From assembly GCA_016794565.1 (NCBI GenBank), contig JAEUHQ010000154.1, positions 1 through 64,000 on the forward strand: a DNA stretch of 64,000 nucleotides. Direction: 5' to 3'. How positions within the stretch are numbered: the stretch's first letter is position 1; the number at the start of each line of letters is the position of its first letter. The notes beneath the pieces were generated by a model. The model made no database searches, was not told where the DNA came from, and worked only from the letters and a program-made list of their open reading frames with translations. A program made the translations under genes and the position numbers. Source of the stretch: Planctomycetota bacterium (GTDB lineage: Bacteria > Planctomycetota > UBA1135 > UBA2386). Shown here piece by piece: positions 28,794 through 37,372 of the stretch.

Positions 28794-29872
28794 CCGAGGA
28801 CCTCGTGGTAGATCGCCGCGTGCCGTTCCGCGCATCGCCGCCACGTGAACGACGCCGCGCGCGTGCGCCCCCGCGCGGTCATGTCGCGACGGAACGGCTC
28901 GTCGCGGAGGGCGCGGTCGAGCGCTGCGGCGAACGCGCCGGGATCCGTGGCGTCGCAGTACGCCATGGCGTCGTCGCCGAGTTCGCGCAGCGGCGCCGCT
29001 GCGTTGGCGAGCACGGGCACGCCGGCCTGCATCGCCTCGAGCGGCGGGAAGCCGAAGCCTTCCCACAGCGACGGATACACGACGAGACGGGCGTGGTGCA
29101 GCAGCGCCCAGAGTTCGTCGTCGCTGCTTCGCTGGCGCCAGTCGACGACGCCGTCCCGGCCGGCGGCCGCGAGTTCCGCGACGGTGTCCTCGCACGCCCA
29201 GCCGATGCGGCCGACGACGACCAGCAGCGGGCGCGGTTCGCGCAGGAGCCGCCACGCGGCGAGCAGGGCGCGGTGGTTCTTGCGTGGCTCGATCGTGCCG
29301 ACGCAGAGAACGAACGGCCGCCCCGCGAGCGGGTCGGGGCGCCCCGTCGGCGGGACGTGATCGGCACCGAACGGTACGACGCTCGGTGCGGGGGCGTTCG
29401 GAGCGAACCGGCGCACGTCGTCGGCGGTCGTTCGCGACGGCACCACGATCGCCGCTGCGGCAGCGATCGCCGCGCGCGTGCGTTCGCGCAGGGTCGCCGC
29501 GTCGTCGCCGTGCCACGAAGGATCGTGTTCGAACGCGAGGTCGTGCACGGTCAGCACGACCCTCGCTCGCGACACCGGCGGATGCACGTAGTCGAACCAG
29601 TGGAAGACTCGCGCGCCGCCGGCGAGCCGGTCGGCGCCGATGCCCGCACGGCGCAGCGCCGGCAGGCTCCGCCCCGGGATCGGCAGGCGATGCAGGTGCG
29701 CGCGCGGCGGAACGTCGATCGCGCGGCGGGCGCGCGCGAGGCTGTGCGCGAACAAGTGCAGTTCGACATCGTCCCGTGCGGCGAGCGCGCGCGCGAGTTC
29801 GCGGCATGCGCGGGCGATCCCGGAGTCGGACAGCAGCGCCGGGCGGTAGTCGAGGGCGATCGAAGGTGGCAC
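28790..29872 (-). CDS. Glycosyltransferase family 4
   Basis: 360 aa from GTG 29872 (reading MPPSIALDYRPALL), the only suitable start near the first GT-B strand. The donor half has CVGTIEPRKNH and the E-x7-E motif in WEGFGFPPLEAM. First gene of the GT trio. A TACCGT (29924-29919 on this strand) lies 46 bases upstream and shares its TA with the TATCCT of the divergent gene at 29948. An AAGGAGG sequence further upstream precedes no start codon and is probably chance. Confidence 0.86.
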   Translation of the reverse strand: MPPSIALDYRPALLSDSGIARACRELARALAARDDVELHLFAHSLARARRAIDVPPRAHLHRLPIPGRSLPALRRAGIGADRLAGGARVFHWFDYVHPPVSRARVVLTVHDLAFEHDPSWHGDDAATLRERTRAAIAAAAAIVVPSRTTADDVRRFAPNAPAPSVVPFGADHVPPTGRPDPLAGRPFVLCVGTIEPRKNHRALLAAWRLLREPRPLLVVVGRIGWACEDTVAELAAAGRDGVVDWRQRSSDDELWALLHHARLVVYPSLWEGFGFPPLEAMQAGVPVLANAAAPLRELGDDAMAYCDATDPGAFAAALDRALRDEPFRRDMTARGRTRAASFTWRRCAERHAAIYHEVLG

Positions 29873-29918
29873 GAGGAGTCGCGGCGGCGAGTGCCGGCGC
29901 GGCGCAGGGACGGCGGCG

Positions 29919-29928
29919 ACGGTATCCT
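29919..29928. promoter_or_regulatory. Overlapping divergent -10 boxes (ACGGTATCCT)
   Basis: Plus-strand TATCCT (29923-29928) lies 19 bases before the ATG at 29948; minus-strand TACCGT (29924-29919) faces the glycosyltransferase trio. The arrangement repeats that at 25884-25893. Confidence 0.4.
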
Positions 29929-29947
29929 CCTTCCGAACCGGATCGGC

Positions 29948-31471
29948 ATGCAACGAAGCACCCCACTGCTCCTCCTGTCGCTGGCCGCCGTCGCGGTCGC
30001 ACTGGGAGTGGTGTTCGCGATGGCGGGGGAGAGCCCGCCGCCCGACGGCCCGGGAGCCGTCGGCGCCGAGCCCGAAAGCCCGTCGGATGCGGCCGCTCGG
30101 CAACCGGATCCGGAGATTCCGCCGCCGCGGGGCGCGCCGCACGTGCACGTGCAGGTCCGGTCGATCGAGACGTTCCTGCCGCCGCCGCCGGTGCGTGTGC
30201 GCGCCTTCGACCCGCGCGGGCGCGAGCTGCCCGTCGCCGCTGTTGCGGGGGCGGGTGCGTGGTTCGACGAAGGAGACCCGCAGCCGGGCCTCGCGCTCGT
30301 CGCGGTCGGCATCGAGGGCGGGGGCAGTGTGCTGCGCCAGGTCGCGGTCGATGCGGCCGGTCCCGCGCGCGTCGATGTCGGTGCGCGCCTCGTCGTTCGG
30401 GGCGTCGTGCGCGATCGTGAGCAGAAGCCGCTCGGCGGCGCCAGCGTGTGGCTCGGCGAGTCCGACTCCACGGGTGTCCGGCGCGAGGTCGCGACGGACG
30501 ACGAAGGCGCGTTCGAATTCGACGTTCCCGCTGGCAGCGGAGTGCCCTTCGTCGTGCATGCGGAAGGCCACGCGTCGCAGTGGCTGCCGGTCGTCGTCAC
30601 CACACCGCCGCGCGAGATGTCGATGTCGATGTCGCCGTCGGCTCAGGTCGCGATCCAGGTCGTTGGTTCGTCGCACGGCATCGATGCGGTGCGCGTGTTC
30701 GTCGTGCCCGGGAACGAAGTCTCGACCGAGGTTGCGCAGTATCCGTTCTTCCTCCAGGCGCTCACGGACGGGACCGCGGTCGAAGCGAACGGGCGCGCGA
30801 CTCTCTCGGATCTCCCGCAGCGCGGCGCGGTCGGCATCGTGGTGCGGCATCCGTTGGTGCCCGCGGATGCGCCAGTGCAGGTCGCGCTCTCGAGCCGCGG
30901 CGTGCGTGTTCCCGTTCCGATGTCGCTCGCGGCCAACGTCTGCACGCTGCGGGTCGTCGACGAGAGCGGTGCGCCGTTGCCCGGTGTGGCGGCGTGGCTG
31001 CGCGACCGCCCGGACCCGGTCGGCGGAGCGCCGTCGCTGCGGCTCCTGCCGCCGGCCCTCGGCACCCGGGGTGCTTGTTTTGCTCGCAGCGGGGAAGCGG
31101 GAACCCTGTCGCTCGGTTGTGTCGCGGGAGCCGCTGCACTCGCGCTCCGCGCGCCGGGCCGCGCGGGACGCGAACTGCGCTGGCCGCTCGCGACCGACGA
31201 GCCGATCGTCCTGCACGCATGGCTCGGTGACGAATGTGCGTTCCGGCTCGCCCCGCCGAAGGAAGGGGTCGCGTGGAGCGCGTCGTCCGATCTCGGGTCC
31301 GGTGTTCGTGCGACGATCGCGGCGGATCGACCGTGGGTCGTGTCGTTTCCCGGTCCGGGACGTTTTGCGGTCGAGATCACGACGTCGATCGACGAACGGG
31401 TCGTCGCGACGGAGCAGCGAGTCGTCGACGTCACCGGCACGACCGACCTCGCGTCGCCGCGCGCGCCCTGA
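29948..31471 (+). CDS. Membrane-anchored/secreted protein with carboxypeptidase-regulatory-like domain
   Basis: 507 aa. The N-terminal helix (LLLLSLAAVAVALGVVFAMA) is a signal anchor or signal peptide, followed by a 45-residue Pro/Glu-rich linker. At residues about 145-220 the pattern VVRGVVRDREQKPLGGASVWLGES...TDDEGAFEFDVPAG is a carboxypeptidase-D regulatory-like beta-sandwich. A second weaker one (LRVVDESGAPLPGVAAWL) lies near 335. The remainder is beta-rich with no known enzyme motif. Such proteins are common on planctomycete surfaces. No function can be given. Confidence 0.75.
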   Translation: MQRSTPLLLLSLAAVAVALGVVFAMAGESPPPDGPGAVGAEPESPSDAAARQPDPEIPPPRGAPHVHVQVRSIETFLPPPPVRVRAFDPRGRELPVAAVAGAGAWFDEGDPQPGLALVAVGIEGGGSVLRQVAVDAAGPARVDVGARLVVRGVVRDREQKPLGGASVWLGESDSTGVRREVATDDEGAFEFDVPAGSGVPFVVHAEGHASQWLPVVVTTPPREMSMSMSPSAQVAIQVVGSSHGIDAVRVFVVPGNEVSTEVAQYPFFLQALTDGTAVEANGRATLSDLPQRGAVGIVVRHPLVPADAPVQVALSSRGVRVPVPMSLAANVCTLRVVDESGAPLPGVAAWLRDRPDPVGGAPSLRLLPPALGTRGACFARSGEAGTLSLGCVAGAAALALRAPGRAGRELRWPLATDEPIVLHAWLGDECAFRLAPPKEGVAWSASSDLGSGVRATIAADRPWVVSFPGPGRFAVEITTSIDERVVATEQRVVDVTGTTDLASPRAP

Positions 31472-31651
31472 GGGAAAGCGCCGCTGCCATCGAGGCCGAG
31501 ACGTTCTCGCCGCGGGACGCACGACAAGCCCCGGTGCGAAGGTCGACTGCGTGCGTGTCCTCGCCATCGCCGCATCGCAGCGCCGACCTTGCGAACGCGC
31601 CGCGGGTATCCTGCTTGCGTGCATCGCGTGTGAGCGCGATGTGCGCCTCGT

Positions 31652-31675
31652 GTGGGTCCGGTCCCCACTTTTTTT
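31652..31675 (+). terminator. Rho-independent terminator candidate with T7 tract
   Basis: GTGGG (31652-31656), loop TCCGGTC, CCCAC (31664-31668), then seven T. The stem is only 5 bp but the T-run is unusually long for this GC-rich DNA. It lies 180 bases past the stop at 31471. Confidence 0.55.
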
Positions 31676-31920
31676 GTCCCCGGCGCGTCGATCGTTGGTC
31701 GGTCCGCGCAATCAGCGAAGTCAGTTCACGCCAATCCGTGCACGCGTCATTGCCGCGCAATGCACTCGTGCGCGTCCTCGTTGCGCTCCGACGGATCGCG
31801 CACGGCGTCCGCATTTCTCGCGACTCCGCGCCGCGCATTCGCGCGGTTTCGAGGGGGTAGACTTTGAAAGTTCGGGCCGCATAGTTCCCGCCCGGGACGA
31901 CTCACCTCGTCTGGTTGGAT

Positions 31921-31940
31921 TGGCGATCGCGTGATCGCCA
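31921..31940 (+). promoter_or_regulatory. 5' leader hairpin before the duplicated-module secreted protein
   Basis: TGGCGATC (31921-31928), loop GCGT, GATCGCCA (31933-31940): a perfect 8-bp stem ending 27 bases before ATG 31968. A pyrimidine-rich stretch (TTCCCTTTCTCTC) follows. It may stabilise the mRNA or control translation. Confidence 0.45.
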
Positions 31941-31967
31941 GCGCTTCCCTTTCTCTCAGAAACGATC

Positions 31968-33884
31968 ATGAATCGCATCCTTGCTTCCCTCTCTGCCATC
32001 GGGCTGCTCGGGGTCGCTGCGCACGCGCAGTGCCTCGACGTCTCGAACATCGGCACGCAGATCACCACCTTCGTCACGGGTGACCCCGATGACGGCATCT
32101 ACACGCTGCAGCCGATGAATCTCTCGGCCGCGTTCCCGATCACCGGCGCTGCCACCGTCACCGGCGGCTACACGCACGTGTTCATCGGTTCGAACGGCTG
32201 GATCCTGCTGACGAACTCGGCCGGCGCGACGGCCGGCCGTCCGACGACCACGAACTACGGCAGCACCACGAACGCGGCTTCGGGCCTGCGCGGCGCGGCC
32301 GGCAACCAGCCGCTGCTCGCTCCGTACTGGGGCGACCTGGACAACACCGCGGGCGGCGTGTTCATCAACAACACCGACCCGAACGTCTGCAAGATCACCT
32401 GGCAGAACGTCAACGACTACACGACCGGCACGCCGACCCCCAAGAGCTTCAGCGCCGAGATCTTCGCCACGGGCGACGTGCGCTACAGCTACTCGGCCGG
32501 CATGAACTACGACCTCGGCGGCACGAAGTACGTCGGCGTCTCCGGCCGCAACGCTGTCGCCCTTCCGGCGGTGAGCGACCTGTCTCCCGGCCCGGCATCG
32601 TCCGCCGACCGCCTGATCTTCCAGTCGTTCGCCACCGTCGGCACGTTCGACCTCGGTGGCAAGAGCATCACCTTCGTCCCGACGCCGCCCGCCGGTACGG
32701 GTGTGGGCTGGAGCGAGTCGGTGACCTGCCAGGGCGCCTACCACCAGAACTACGGCGTCGGCTGCTACAGCTTCGTCGGTGCGCCCACGGACGCGTTCCA
32801 TGAGTTCTTCGCCACGCCGGCGCTCGCTTCGGCTGCCCTCCAGGGCAACGCGATGCAACTGACCGCGACGGGCACCGGTTACACCGGCACGTGGATCCCC
32901 GGTGGCGCCTCGGCCTACGTTGCCCCGGGTGGCGGCGCGCTGAACGTCTTCGCCACGCCGCAGGACGACAACAGCACGACGATCACGCCGTCGACGGCGT
33001 TCCCGGTCCCGGGCGGCTCGGCTTCCGTGCTCAACGTCATGAGCAACGGCGTCATCACGCCGGGCGCTACCGCGGCCACGGCCACGGACTTCTCGCCGAC
33101 TTCGGCCGAGTTCGGCGCGCACACCCTGTCGGCGTTCTACGCCTGGCACGACTTCAACGAGAACGAGACGACCCCGGCTGCCAGCGGTCGCATCAAGTGG
33201 GAAGAGGCTGCGGGAGTGATCTACATCACGTGGGACACGGTCGAGAACTACTCGAGCCCCGCGGCGACCAACCCGAGCACGGTCCAGTTCCAGCTCGACA
33301 CGGCCACGGGCAACGTTCTCGTCGTGTTCCCCGTGATCGACACGGACGGCACCTCGACGTTCCCGACGGGTATCCCGTACGTCGTCGGTGTCGGCGGCCC
33401 CGGCGCTGCCGCGCCCGCCCCGGTCACGCTGGCGACGGCCCTGCCGATCACCACGACCCCGATCGTCACCCTGAGCCCGCTCTCGCTGAGCGCGGCGCCG
33501 GCGCCGGTCTACTCGACCGGTAACCCGTCCGTCCCGATGACCTGGACGATCAACAACGTGATCGACGTCGCGCCTCCGTTCGGCGTCAGCATCCCGGTCC
33601 TGATGTTCTCCGTCGGCTCGATCCCCGCTGGCATCGACCTCGGTTTCATCGACATGCCGGGCTGCAACCTCTACGTCCCGACGTTCGACGTCATCATCGT
33701 GCCGAGCGGCACGGCGCCGGTCTCGACGTGGGGCCCGGTTCAGATCCCGCAGCCGCTGTCGCCTGGCCTGAGCTTCTACTCGCAGGCGTTCTCGCTGTTC
33801 GCCTCGAACAGCCTGCCGAACGGCCAGAACCTGGCCGGCATCATCTCGAGCAACGGCGTGCAGTCGTACTTCAACACGTTCTGA
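31968..33884 (+). CDS. Secreted protein with duplicated beta module and shared C-terminal module
   Basis: 638 aa with a signal peptide (ILASLSAIGLLGVAAHAQ). Two similar beta-rich modules are seen. The first (about 60-210) has HVFIGSNGWILL, LLAPYWGDLD, ITWQNVNDY, FATGDVRYSYS and YVGVSGR. The second (about 345-490) has VLNVMSNGVITP, AFYAWHDFN, ITWDTVENYS, TATGNVLVVFP and YVVGVGG. The final 110 residues (SIPAGIDLGFIDMPGCNL..., then LSFYSQAF, and IISSNGV) match the end of the protein at 2681-3823 in pattern. Codons are strongly C-ending and Asn/Thr are frequent, suggesting high expression. A long leader and strong terminator frame it as a single-gene transcript. Function unknown; a structural surface protein is plausible. 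Confidence 0.8.
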   Translation: MNRILASLSAIGLLGVAAHAQCLDVSNIGTQITTFVTGDPDDGIYTLQPMNLSAAFPITGAATVTGGYTHVFIGSNGWILLTNSAGATAGRPTTTNYGSTTNAASGLRGAAGNQPLLAPYWGDLDNTAGGVFINNTDPNVCKITWQNVNDYTTGTPTPKSFSAEIFATGDVRYSYSAGMNYDLGGTKYVGVSGRNAVALPAVSDLSPGPASSADRLIFQSFATVGTFDLGGKSITFVPTPPAGTGVGWSESVTCQGAYHQNYGVGCYSFVGAPTDAFHEFFATPALASAALQGNAMQLTATGTGYTGTWIPGGASAYVAPGGGALNVFATPQDDNSTTITPSTAFPVPGGSASVLNVMSNGVITPGATAATATDFSPTSAEFGAHTLSAFYAWHDFNENETTPAASGRIKWEEAAGVIYITWDTVENYSSPAATNPSTVQFQLDTATGNVLVVFPVIDTDGTSTFPTGIPYVVGVGGPGAAAPAPVTLATALPITTTPIVTLSPLSLSAAPAPVYSTGNPSVPMTWTINNVIDVAPPFGVSIPVLMFSVGSIPAGIDLGFIDMPGCNLYVPTFDVIIVPSGTAPVSTWGPVQIPQPLSPGLSFYSQAFSLFASNSLPNGQNLAGIISSNGVQSYFNTF

Positions 33885-33927
33885 ACGTGTGAGAAGACAC
33901 TGCTCCTCGACGGAGCGGTGACTGCCT

Positions 33928-33965
33928 ACGGGCCCGCGGCTCCGGTCGCGGGCCCGTCGCGTTTT
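33928..33965 (+). terminator. Strong rho-independent terminator
   Basis: Perfect 11-bp stem ACGGGCCCGCG (33928-33938) / CGCGGGCCCGT (33947-33957), 8-base loop, then CGCGTTTT. It lies 44 bases after the stop of the secreted protein gene. Confidence 0.8.
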
Positions 33966-34013
33966 CGGGGTCGAGTCGCGCAGGGCCCTAGCTGCGCCGC
34001 TACGGTCCGGGTC

Positions 34014-35354
34014 GTGACCATCCTGCGCGATCCCGTCCACGGCGACATCGAGCTCTCGCGCGACGAGCTGCGCCTCGTCGACACGGTCGAGTTCCAGCGC
34101 TTGCGTGGCGTGAAACAACTCGGCAGTGCCAGCCTCGTGTTCCCGGGCGCCGTGCACACGCGCTTCGAACACTCGATCGGGACGTTGCACCAGACCGAGC
34201 TGCTGATCGCCGCGTGCAATCGCCACGCCCTCCGCGACTCGTCGTGCCGGTCCGTTACCGAGGACGAGCGGCGGGTGCTGCGTGCGGCCGCGCTGCTGCA
34301 CGACGTCACGCACATTCCGTACGGTCACAACATCGAGGACCAGACGGGCCTCTTGCCGCGGCACGACCGGCCGGAGCGGTTCACCGCCGTGCTCGGCGAC
34401 ACCGAGGTCGGTCGCGAACTCGGACGCCAGGGCCTGCGCGACGCGGTGCTCGCGGTGCTGACCGGCGAGGGACGCGAGGTTCCCGCGTTCTGGCGCCAGG
34501 TCGTGAGCGACACGATCGACGCCGACCTACTCGACTACCTTCGTCGCGACGCGCACTACACGGGGCTCGAGCTGCGCTACGACCGACGGGTCGTCGACTA
34601 CTTCCGCATCGATCGCGCGAGCGAACGCATGTTCGTCGACTGCGAGAAGAACGGCATGCTGCGCGAGGACATCGTGTCCGAGCTGCTGCGTGTGCTCGAC
34701 TGCCGGTACCACTTCAGCGAACGCGTCTACTACCACCACGCGAAGGTCGCTGCCGGTGCGCTCCTGTCCCGCATGGTCGAACTCGCGCTGCGTTCGGGTC
34801 GACTCGGTGCGGACGAGCTGCAGCGGATGACGGACGAGTCCCTGGTGTGGCGGCTCCTCGAGCTGGACCTCGGCGACGAGAATGCGACCGCGCGGCTGCA
34901 CCGTTTCGTGCAGCGCTACCAGCGGCGCGCCTTGCCGAAGCGCGTCCTCGTGCTGCCGTACTACCAGAACCAGTCCGTGCAGGACGAACTGCTCGCCCGC
35001 TGGTTCGAGCCGGGCAAGCCGGATGCGCGGTTCGCGTGGGAGGCGACGATGGAGGCCGAGGCACAGAAACGCTTCGGGCGGCCGATCGACGTGATCCTCT
35101 ATTGCCCGAAGCGCCGCATGCAGCTGAAGGAGGCGAAGACGCTCGTACGCTTTCCCGGCGCGGGCGAGCACACGCTGCCGCTCGACGTGTTCACCGCGCA
35201 GATCCCGCGCCTGCGCGATCTCGCCGAGAGCTATCCGCGGATGTGGAAGCTGTACGTGTTCACGTCGGAGGCGGACCAGGACGTGCGCCGCGCGCTGCAG
35301 CAGATTTGCCTCGACGCGCTGCCGAAGGGCTGCCGCAACGCGCTCGTGCTCTGA
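34014..35354 (+). CDS. HD-domain phosphohydrolase (YdhJ/SAMHD1-like)
   Basis: 446 aa from GTG 34014. The opening ILRDPVHGDIELS and FQRLRGVKQLGSASLVFPGAVHTRFEHSIG are family landmarks, with metal-binding His in HTRFEHS and the HD pair in LLHDVTHIPYGH. A later DTIDADLLDYLRRD supplies the last Asp. Relatives are dNTP triphosphohydrolases or unassigned nucleotide phosphohydrolases. TACGGT at 34001-34006 ends 7 bases before the GTG, a leaderless pattern; a start further upstream would begin in the terminator of the previous gene and is rejected. Confidence 0.9.
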   Translation: MTILRDPVHGDIELSRDELRLVDTVEFQRLRGVKQLGSASLVFPGAVHTRFEHSIGTLHQTELLIAACNRHALRDSSCRSVTEDERRVLRAAALLHDVTHIPYGHNIEDQTGLLPRHDRPERFTAVLGDTEVGRELGRQGLRDAVLAVLTGEGREVPAFWRQVVSDTIDADLLDYLRRDAHYTGLELRYDRRVVDYFRIDRASERMFVDCEKNGMLREDIVSELLRVLDCRYHFSERVYYHHAKVAAGALLSRMVELALRSGRLGADELQRMTDESLVWRLLELDLGDENATARLHRFVQRYQRRALPKRVLVLPYYQNQSVQDELLARWFEPGKPDARFAWEATMEAEAQKRFGRPIDVILYCPKRRMQLKEAKTLVRFPGAGEHTLPLDVFTAQIPRLRDLAESYPRMWKLYVFTSEADQDVRRALQQICLDALPKGCRNALVL

Positions 35355-35357
35355 CCG

Positions 35358-36299
35358 TCACGGCGCGGCGCCGCGCCTCGTCGCGAGCAGGCGCACGACG
35401 GCGTACCGGCCCTTGTCGATCGGGTGCCGCGCGACCAGCCCGACGAGACCGGCGCCCGCGGCGTGCGCGCCGCGCGGATTCGCGACGAGCATGTCGATGC
35501 ACGCAGCGGCGTCTCCCTGCACCCGGAGGTTGCAGCGCGTGTTGCGGACTTCGCCGGCGAACCATGGTACGTCGACCTTGCGCGGCGGCGCGCCTTCGTT
35601 CGTCCAGCCCACCACCACCTTGACGCCGAAGTTGGCCGCGATCGACAGCAGCCCCGGTTTGTCGACGACGCGAAACAGCAGCTCTTCCAACAGCGGGTCG
35701 CTGGTCGCCAGTTCCTGCAGCGACAGCGTGAGCGCGAACGCGAGGTCGTTCCCGCGCTTCGGCGGCTCGGGCAGCGTGTAAGGCCACCAGCCGGTGCGCA
35801 GTGGTTCTTCGAACAGCATGGTCTCGGACGACGCGATCACGGAGCCGTCCGCGGCGCGCCGCGACAGCCGCATGCCGATCTGCGAGACGGAGTACTGCTT
35901 CGACTCGCTCCACTGGCGCGGCTGCTCCGTCGGCTCCGCATCGTGCACCGTCGTGTGTGTCGTCGTGATCGTGAACGTCTGCGTCACTCGGCCAGCCCGG
36001 CCGTTCGCACCGAAGCGCGGGATGTCCGCGACCTCGAGCAGCAGCGTCTGGCGTTCGATCGCGCCGTCGCGGTGGATCTCGACGCCGAGCAGCGCCGCGT
36101 CGCCGATTCGCATCGGGCCGTCGTCGGCGGCCGCGAACGCGAGGGGGATCGGCGGGCGGGAGAAGTCCTCCGGCTGCATCGCGAAGACCGGGGCGAAGTC
36201 GACATCCGGCAGCGGGGCGGATGGTGTCGCGCACGAGGCGAACACGAACGCGGCGAAACCTGCGATGCGCGGGCGGAGCGCCTCCGTCGCCGCGTTCAT
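35358..36299 (-). CDS. Lipoprotein of unknown function
   Basis: 313 aa from ATG 36299, overlapping the exonuclease stop (ATGA). The signal ends in a lipobox (FVFASC, Cys23), so the protein should be lipidated. The mature part is beta-rich (QTLLLEVADI, RVTQTFTITTTHTTVHD, KQYSVSQIGMRLSR) with no family I recognise. It is the last gene of the aminotransferase-exonuclease operon, but nothing links it to them functionally. Convergent with the HD gene, 3 bases apart. Confidence 0.65.
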   Translation of the reverse strand: MNAATEALRPRIAGFAAFVFASCATPSAPLPDVDFAPVFAMQPEDFSRPPIPLAFAAADDGPMRIGDAALLGVEIHRDGAIERQTLLLEVADIPRFGANGRAGRVTQTFTITTTHTTVHDAEPTEQPRQWSESKQYSVSQIGMRLSRRAADGSVIASSETMLFEEPLRTGWWPYTLPEPPKRGNDLAFALTLSLQELATSDPLLEELLFRVVDKPGLLSIAANFGVKVVVGWTNEGAPPRKVDVPWFAGEVRNTRCNLRVQGDAAACIDMLVANPRGAHAAGAGLVGLVARHPIDKGRYAVVRLLATRRGAAP

Positions 36300-37372
36300 T
36301 TCCAGTCGGCGCGGTAGCGCAGGATCAGGTCGCGGCAGCGGCGGTAGACCTCGCTCGTCGCCCGCACGTCGTGGGCGTTGTACTCCGCGATCTTCACGAT
36401 CTCGCCGCGTTCGTACGCCGGTGCCACCATCGAGCCGTCCATCACTTCCTTCGGACTCTCGATCCCGAGCGCCCAGCACACGACGTCGAGCTTGCTCGGG
36501 CCGCGGCCCCGCTGCGTCACCAGTTCGAACAGATCGAGGTGCGGCTTCAGTGCGAAGCGCTGCGACATCAGGTCGACGCGTGCGGGGATGCCGTGGATCA
36601 GGCTGCGGGTGACGAGGAACGGCACGTCGAAGCCGCGCCCGTTGAACGACACGACGCATTCGGCGCGGCTCGCCAGCGCCCAGAACGACCGCAGCAGGTC
36701 CGCCTCGGTCATCGGGCGCAGCCACTTCGGGCACTCGGTGATCGTCGTCCCGTCCGGCGGCACCGCGAGCACCGTGACTTCGTCGGTGCCGGGCTCCGCG
36801 TCGCCGTCGCCGATCGCGAGGGACACGACCTTGCCGAAGAACGGCGACATGCCCATCACGGCGGCCGGTTCCATCTCCTTGCGCGTCGCGTTGTCCGACA
36901 GCGCCTCGGCGACCGTCGGCGGCAGCTCGCGGCGATCGAACGCCGGCACGGTTTCGATGTCGAACACGAGTGTGCGGCAGCACAGGTCCTCGACCGGTGC
37001 CAGCGCCGGATCGACGAGCTGGTCGGGATCGAAGCCGTCCGGCTCTTCGCCCGGCGCGATGACCTTCAGTCGATCGATCACGAGCTGTGGCGCGCCGCGG
37101 TAGTCCTTCACGCGGCCGCGGACCTTCACCGGACCGCGCAGCGGCGCCTGCCGCACCGCGTCCATCGCTTCCTTGCGGTCGTCCCAGATCTTCGCTTCGA
37201 CGACGGCGTGGACGTCGGCGAGCTCGACGACGAAGAACGGGCGCTGGTCGCTCGTCTTCAGCTCCTTCCAGGAGTGGAGCCGCGCGAAGACGTCCCAGTC
37301 GTGGTCCGCGACCGTGAGCGCAGCGAGGTTCGCCGCCTGCACGATGCGCACCTTCTGCTCGTCGTCGTTCAC
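36296..37372 (-). CDS. OB-fold plus DEDD-type 3'-5' exonuclease (PolB-exo-like)
   Basis: 358 aa. Residues about 15-105 form an OB-fold of the YhaM kind (RPFFVVELADVHAVVEAKIWD, then GPVKVRGRVKDYRGAPQLVID). Residues about 130-355 are an exonuclease of the DNA_pol_B_exo2 family: Asp138 and Glu140 in FDIETVP, the second Asp in FNGRGFDVPFL, and the last in YNAHDVRATSEVY. It should degrade single-stranded DNA or RNA 3' to 5' with two metal ions. The OB-fold probably holds the nucleic acid. Middle gene of an operon with four-base overlaps on both sides. Confidence 0.85.
   Translation of the reverse strand: MNDDEQKVRIVQAANLAALTVADHDWDVFARLHSWKELKTSDQRPFFVVELADVHAVVEAKIWDDRKEAMDAVRQAPLRGPVKVRGRVKDYRGAPQLVIDRLKVIAPGEEPDGFDPDQLVDPALAPVEDLCCRTLVFDIETVPAFDRRELPPTVAEALSDNATRKEMEPAAVMGMSPFFGKVVSLAIGDGDAEPGTDEVTVLAVPPDGTTITECPKWLRPMTEADLLRSFWALASRAECVVSFNGRGFDVPFLVTRSLIHGIPARVDLMSQRFALKPHLDLFELVTQRGRGPSKLDVVCWALGIESPKEVMDGSMVAPAYERGEIVKIAEYNAHDVRATSEVYRRCRDLILRYRADWK

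Larger units (their letters stand above)
31472..31967 (+). other. Longest gene-free stretch (496 bp), leader region of the secreted protein gene
   Basis: No convincing reading frame on either strand. It holds a T7-tailed terminator (31652-31675), a candidate -10 TAGACT at 31858-31863, and an 8-bp hairpin at 31921-31940 close to the next start codon. The rest shows nothing I can name. Confidence 0.6.

Noticed and set aside
29930-29938. AAGGAGG on the minus strand before the first glycosyltransferase
   Set aside because: The codon at the right distance is GTC, not a start, and the usable GTG is over 50 bases further on.
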